Made by a program: the position numbers and the translations under genes. Under the pieces are notes generated by a model, which saw only the letters and a program-made list of their open reading frames with translations, searched no databases and was not told where the DNA came from. From CAYTRP01 sp964625145 (GTDB lineage Bacteria > Sumerlaeota > Sumerlaeia > SLMS01 > JAHLLQ01), in contig CAZVAQ010000124.1 in the NCBI GenBank assembly GCA_964625145.1, positions 1 through 10,293 on the forward strand: DNA of 10,293 nt, in the 5' to 3' direction. How positions within the stretch are numbered: position 1 is the first letter of the stretch; the number at the start of each line of letters is the position of its first letter. Positions 8,342-10,293 of this stretch are shown here, piece after piece.

Positions 8342-8446
8342 GGTGGTGGATCTCCTTGGGTCTTGGTTGGATTCCGTCTTGCTAGTCTGCTCCGGCGTGG
8401 CTGATGGTCGCAACGCCATCTGTCACGCCGAAAGGTGACCCGGATC
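8342..8446. promoter_or_regulatory. Divergent promoter region of the DinB and DUF493 genes
   Basis: This 105-nt spacer between divergent starts must hold both promoters. On the + strand tggattccgtcttgct (8368-8383) keeps the GG and GC of a sigma-54 promoter at the right 10-nt spacing, with TTGCT at the -12 end, but its -24 side is poor beyond TGG. No clear sigma-70 pair was found on either strand. Confidence 0.35.
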
Positions 8447-8746
8447 ATGCTATCCAACAAGAAGGCGGTATTCAAGAACCCCGAAGCCGTTCGGGAGCAG
8501 ATGGATCTGCCCGCGGTGATCAACTACAGCTTTGTGGGCGATTCCTCGCCGGTCTACCATGCCAAGGTGGAGGAGATCGTCGTGCGCATTGCCGGCGAAC
8601 AGAACATCCGCAAGCGCTCGTTCCGCGAAAGCGCGCAGGGCAACTATACCGCCTATCGCTTCGAAGTGTTTCACGACACCTTTGGCGACATCGAGGACAT
8701 TTACCGCGAAGTCATCGCGTTGGAAGGGACGCGGTTTGTGATTTAG
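8447..8746 (+). CDS. DUF493 family protein (YbeD-like)
   Basis: A 99-residue protein of the DUF493 family, a ferredoxin-like, ACT-resembling fold of unknown function. E. coli YbeD has about 87 residues. The family pattern is clear: a strand 'NYSFVGDSS' at 26-34, then a helix, then SAQGNYTAYRFEVF (62-75) matching YbeD's 'SSKGNYHSVSITI', a helix DIEDIYREV and a final strand ending in RFVI. I chose the ATG at 8447 because AGGTGA (8433-8438) lies 8 nt upstream. A GTG at 8435 is also in frame but overlaps that site. The stop TAG is followed at once by an in-frame TAA. A role in lipoate metabolism, guessed for YbeD from gene neighbourhood, has no support here. Confidence 0.87.
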   Translation: MLSNKKAVFKNPEAVREQMDLPAVINYSFVGDSSPVYHAKVEEIVVRIAGEQNIRKRSFRESAQGNYTAYRFEVFHDTFGDIEDIYREVIALEGTRFVI

Positions 8747-8782
8747 TAAGTGTCCACCGTCCACTTCCCCCCCACAAACAAT

Positions 8783-8810
8783 CCGCCCGGGCCATTGCTG
8801 GTCCGGGCGG
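8783..8810. terminator. Bidirectional rho-independent-type terminator
   Basis: ccgcccgggcc (8783-8793) pairs with ggtccgggcgg (8800-8810) through an 11-pair stem (one G-T pair) with a 6-nt loop. It is followed by ttgcatttt on the + strand and by attgtttgt on the minus strand. It sits between two convergent genes, the DUF493 gene ending at 8746 and the dockerin gene ending at 8842, so it can end both transcripts. Confidence 0.8.
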
Positions 8811-8841
8811 TTGCATTTTGTTGGAGGGTTGTCGTTCTTGA

Positions 8842-10293
8842 TCAGTCGTTGACGATCTGCGCCGCGAGGGCTTCGACGTCGGCTTCGTTCACGGATTCGT
8901 CGCCGTTGATGTCACCCAGCGAATTGGCCGGCGGATTGCCATCGGCAATCAGGTTCGCCAGCTCCGTCACGTCTGCGACGTTGATCACGCCGTCGGCGTT
9001 GAGGTCACCGAGCACGTCCGGATCCTGCGGCGGTGCGGTGAGACCGTTGGCGGGCGGGGGCACGATGTCGAGCGAGGCTCTCTGGAAGACCATGCGCAGC
9101 GTGCGGCCGACTGTGCCGCCAAATCCGTCGTCTTCGACCAGACGGGCCACGTGCAAGTGGACCGAGGTGTTCTGGTAATCGATCGCGTTGTCCGGCGGCT
9201 GGATGATGTCGAACTTGGCACCCAAGGCATCGGGCGGCTCCTCACGGACGGTTGTCACCGTGACGCCATCATCATAGGTGTAGCCCAACCGGAAGCCCGA
9301 GACATCGGGCACGCCGACCGGGTAGTTTGCCTGGCCGGTGAAGCGCATGACGTTCTCGCCACCGTCCGTGGTCGTGCCCTGATAGGCCAACAGCAGGCCA
9401 TCGGGGACATCGCGGTCGCCGGGAATGGTGCTTGGCGGATCGGTGGGAATGGCGTTCTCGGGTCCGAAGGTGACACCCGATTGAAGGTACATGACCACGG
9501 CGCCGCCTGTGACGTCGGCGGGAGTGAAGTTAAACCCGTCGTCGAGAACGTCCACGGTGAAGTTGACCGTGACCGGCTCGGCAATGAGGCGCGACTGGTA
9601 GGGCTTGGTCAGAGTGATCGAGCCCTCGCCGCGGTAGATCGGGTCATAGTTGTACTTCATCCAGTACCCGACGCTCAGTGCCCGAATGGCCGCCGTGCCC
9701 GGCTCGTTGAGGCCCGCGAAATCATAGTCGGACTTCACGGCATAGTTGGCGTCGAACGGATCGGTGGCCGTCCACACGCGGCCCATGTAGATGCCGTCGT
9801 TCGGTGAGTCGCCGGGCTCGACCGTCGAGAATGGAATGTTGGGATAGGCGTCGTCGCCGTCGCGAATCAGGTGGCGGAAGTTGAAGTCGTCCCATGCGCC
9901 GACCATGTAGGGTGGTGCGAGGAATTCCTGCGGATCGCCGCTGGCGTCGATCGTCACGGGGACGATGAACAGGACGCTCGGGATGGGGAGCGTGGAGCCG
10001 GAGGCGATGGGCACATTGCCATCGGAACGGATGTCATCGCTGAAGGCGATGGAGACGCCCGCGTCGATGTCGTCCTGGGTGAGCGGACGGCTGAGGCGCA
10101 GCCACACGAAGTCAGTGCCGGAGACCGGGCCAAAGCCGACTTCCTCCACCGTCACGTTGTCCGGGTTGGCGTTGGTGATGGTGTAGTTGGCCGTGTCGGT
10201 CACCGTCTCGCCCGTTGCCGGCGAAGAGTAGCGGAACCGGATGTACGCGTTGTCATAGTAGGTGCCAGCCGTCAGCGGAACCATCGCTGCCGG
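8842..10293 (-). CDS. Secreted beta-rich protein with C-terminal dockerin-like domain, 5'-incomplete
   Basis: At least 480 residues are seen and the frame stays open through the right edge, so the N-terminus and any signal peptide are missing. The body is acidic, rich in Asp, Thr and Gly, with features of extracellular beta-sandwich modules (ANYTITNANPDNVTVEEVGF; VTVNFTVDVLDDGFNF), but I cannot assign a named fold. Residues 426-480 (about 9009-8845) are a dockerin-like pair. GDLNADGVINVADV has calcium ligands Asp427, Asn429, Asp431 and Asp438. GDINGDESVNEADV has Asp458, Asn460, Asp462 and Asp469, with Glu in place of the usual Gly. Dockerins bind cohesins in cellulosomes, but such repeats are also common at the ends of secreted proteins in bacteria without cellulosomes. 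No cohesin or catalytic domain is in view. The function is unknown. Confidence 0.85.
   Translation of the reverse strand, partial: PAAMVPLTAGTYYDNAYIRFRYSSPATGETVTDTANYTITNANPDNVTVEEVGFGPVSGTDFVWLRLSRPLTQDDIDAGVSIAFSDDIRSDGNVPIASGSTLPIPSVLFIVPVTIDASGDPQEFLAPPYMVGAWDDFNFRHLIRDGDDAYPNIPFSTVEPGDSPNDGIYMGRVWTATDPFDANYAVKSDYDFAGLNEPGTAAIRALSVGYWMKYNYDPIYRGEGSITLTKPYQSRLIAEPVTVNFTVDVLDDGFNFTPADVTGGAVVMYLQSGVTFGPENAIPTDPPSTIPGDRDVPDGLLLAYQGTTTDGGENVMRFTGQANYPVGVPDVSGFRLGYTYDDGVTVTTVREEPPDALGAKFDIIQPPDNAIDYQNTSVHLHVARLVEDDGFGGTVGRTLRMVFQRASLDIVPPPANGLTAPPQDPDVLGDLNADGVINVADVTELANLIADGNPPANSLGDINGDESVNEADVEALAAQIVND
8845..9009 (-). other. Dockerin-like calcium-binding repeat pair
   Basis: Two DxNxDGxxNxxD-type loops about 31 residues apart, each followed by a helix (TELANLI and EALAAQI), end exactly at the C-terminus, the layout of a type I dockerin. 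The second loop has Glu instead of Gly after the third ligand. Confidence 0.8.

Noticed and set aside
8404..8841. 145-codon + strand frame overlapping the DUF493 gene
   Set aside because: It is another frame of the same DNA. The DUF493 frame has the family pattern and a good ribosome site.
9151..9807. 218-codon + strand frame opposite the dockerin protein
   Set aside because: It is antisense to a convincing secreted protein, with no motif or ribosome site.

Overview
The window is a G+C-rich (judged by eye) bacterial chromosome segment from a draft scaffold. It has two runs of exactly 100 N (2518-2617 and 3837-3936). It carries a System II (ResB-CcsA) cytochrome c maturation operon with a long-form CcsA, a GAF-AAA+-Fis sigma-54 activator, a DinB-fold protein, a DUF493 protein and a large secreted protein ending in a dockerin-like repeat pair. 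This mix points to a Gram-negative-type environmental lineage such as Planctomycetota, Sumerlaeota or a relative. That placement is inference; there is no rRNA or other phylogenetic marker here.

Layout. 1-1122 (+): 3' part of a six-helix membrane protein with an ABC-2-permease-like signature. 1103-1858 (-): an SDR oxidoreductase that overlaps it tail to tail by 20 bp. 2014-5270 (-): resB then ccsA, joined by an ATGA start/stop overlap, each interrupted by one N run. 5271-5502: a 232-nt leader rich in perfect inverted repeats. 5503-5934 (-): an unrecognised 143-residue protein. 5935-6033: a 99-nt gap with a good -24/-12 sigma-54 promoter match and flanking dyads. 6034-7659 (-): the sigma-54 activator. 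7660-7864: a gap with a long hairpin. 7865-8341 (-): DinB-fold protein. 8342-8446: divergent promoter region. 8447-8746 (+): DUF493 protein. 8783-8810: bidirectional terminator hairpin. 8842-10293 (-): dockerin-ended secreted protein, its N-terminus beyond the right edge.

How they may work together. ResB and CcsA form the membrane complex that exports haem and attaches it to apocytochrome c. Just upstream on the same strand, a sigma-54 activator is followed by a sigma-54-type promoter in front of a small unknown gene and then the cytochrome c operon. The simplest reading is that the activator controls the small gene and perhaps resB-ccsA, but the sequence shows only proximity and motif matches. 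A second, weaker sigma-54-like match lies in front of the DUF493 gene. No rRNA, tRNA, CRISPR array, insertion sequence or phage gene was seen. The most notable unexplained elements are the regulatory and palindromic intergenic segments, not a new multi-gene system.
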